This document shows, piece after piece, positions 5,604 through 5,838 of a stretch of DNA of 5,838 bases. The stretch is taken from NCBI GenBank assembly GCA_027080545.1, contig JALWRV010000217.1:1-5838 (forward strand), written 5' to 3'. The DNA is from Parvularculaceae bacterium (GTDB lineage Bacteria; Pseudomonadota; Alphaproteobacteria; Caulobacterales; Parvularculaceae). The stretch's first letter is position 1; each line of letters opens with the position of its first letter. Both the position numbers and the translations under genes were made by a program. The notes below the pieces were generated by a model. It searched no databases and was not told the origin of the DNA. It worked only from the letters and a program-made list of their open reading frames with translations.

Positions 5604-5838
5604 ATGACACAGGTAAAGGCCGTATGGCGCGCCATGGCCAAACCCGATCTGGAACAGCTCTTAATGGGCTTGAACGAGATGCTCTATCCACCCGCGAATG
5701 CGGTGGCTTTACAAAAGCTCGATCCCATCGCCGAAGATGATGAAAGCGCTTGGTGTCTTGAGGCCTATTTTGACCAACCTCGCGAAGAAGCGGCGTTTCG
5801 CTCTCTATTTGACGCCCTCGCCCTCGACTATGTACCCG
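5604..5838 (+). CDS. prmA: Probable ribosomal protein L11 methyltransferase PrmA (N-terminal 78 residues, cut by window edge)
   Basis: PrmA methylates ribosomal protein L11 using S-adenosylmethionine. Only the N-terminal substrate-recognition part is present: the frame is open from ATG 5604 to the window end. The visible sequence has a first helix ending LLMGLNEMLYPP (about 19-30), a beta strand AVALQKLDPI, then an acidic turn and WCLEAYFDQPREEAAF (50-65), which resembles the W-x-V-E-A-Y-F-D-x-P-P-D-E-A-A pattern of alphaproteobacterial PrmA. The SAM-binding domain that would settle the matter is outside the window. It follows ccmG by 18 bp and is likely on the same transcript. The assignment depends on recalled family pattern, so moderate confidence; otherwise it is an unidentified protein. 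Confidence 0.65.
   Translation, partial: MTQVKAVWRAMAKPDLEQLLMGLNEMLYPPANAVALQKLDPIAEDDESAWCLEAYFDQPREEAAFRSLFDALALDYVP

Overview
The window carries seven recognisable protein-coding genes, two cut by its edges, around one divergent control region. The protein families, moderate GC content (somewhat above 50% by eye) and closest-looking family variants (GspC/GspD, CcmG/DsbE with a GAPETFVID cis-proline loop, a PrmA-like N-terminus) suggest an alphaproteobacterial chromosome. That assignment is an inference from protein flavour; there is no rRNA or other direct marker. No tRNA, CRISPR array, insertion sequence or phage gene was seen.

Left half, minus strand (1-2186): the start of a type II secretion system (T2SS) operon. 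gspC (inner-membrane clamp protein with a PDZ domain) is followed with a 3-base overlap (positions 1297-1298 are shared by ATG and TGA) by gspD (outer-membrane secretin). gspD runs off the left edge at residue 433, just inside its secretin core; the rest of the operon would lie further left.

Middle (2187-2421): a 235-bp divergent intergenic region that must drive gspC leftward and gspO rightward. It holds a possible sigma70-type promoter for gspC, a small dyad, a GCAATT direct repeat, two crossing complementary segments and a 12-bp palindrome touching the gspO ribosome binding site.

Right half, plus strand (2422-5838): gspO (prepilin peptidase, which processes the T2SS pseudopilins) is followed after a 100-bp gap by a tight cluster: a nitronate monooxygenase-like flavoprotein, a dienelactone hydrolase family alpha/beta hydrolase, a CcmG/DsbE-type membrane-anchored thioredoxin, and the N-terminus of a probable ribosomal protein L11 methyltransferase (PrmA), cut by the right edge. 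Spacings of 25, 0 and 18 bp suggest one transcript for these four.

Functionally, gspC, gspD and gspO form a coherent secretion unit. The downstream cluster is metabolic and housekeeping in character with no evident link to secretion. I see no convincing new biological system. The points most worth a second look are the control region in front of gspO and two in-frame tandem repeats, one at the gspC N-terminus and one in the gspD N0-N1 linker.
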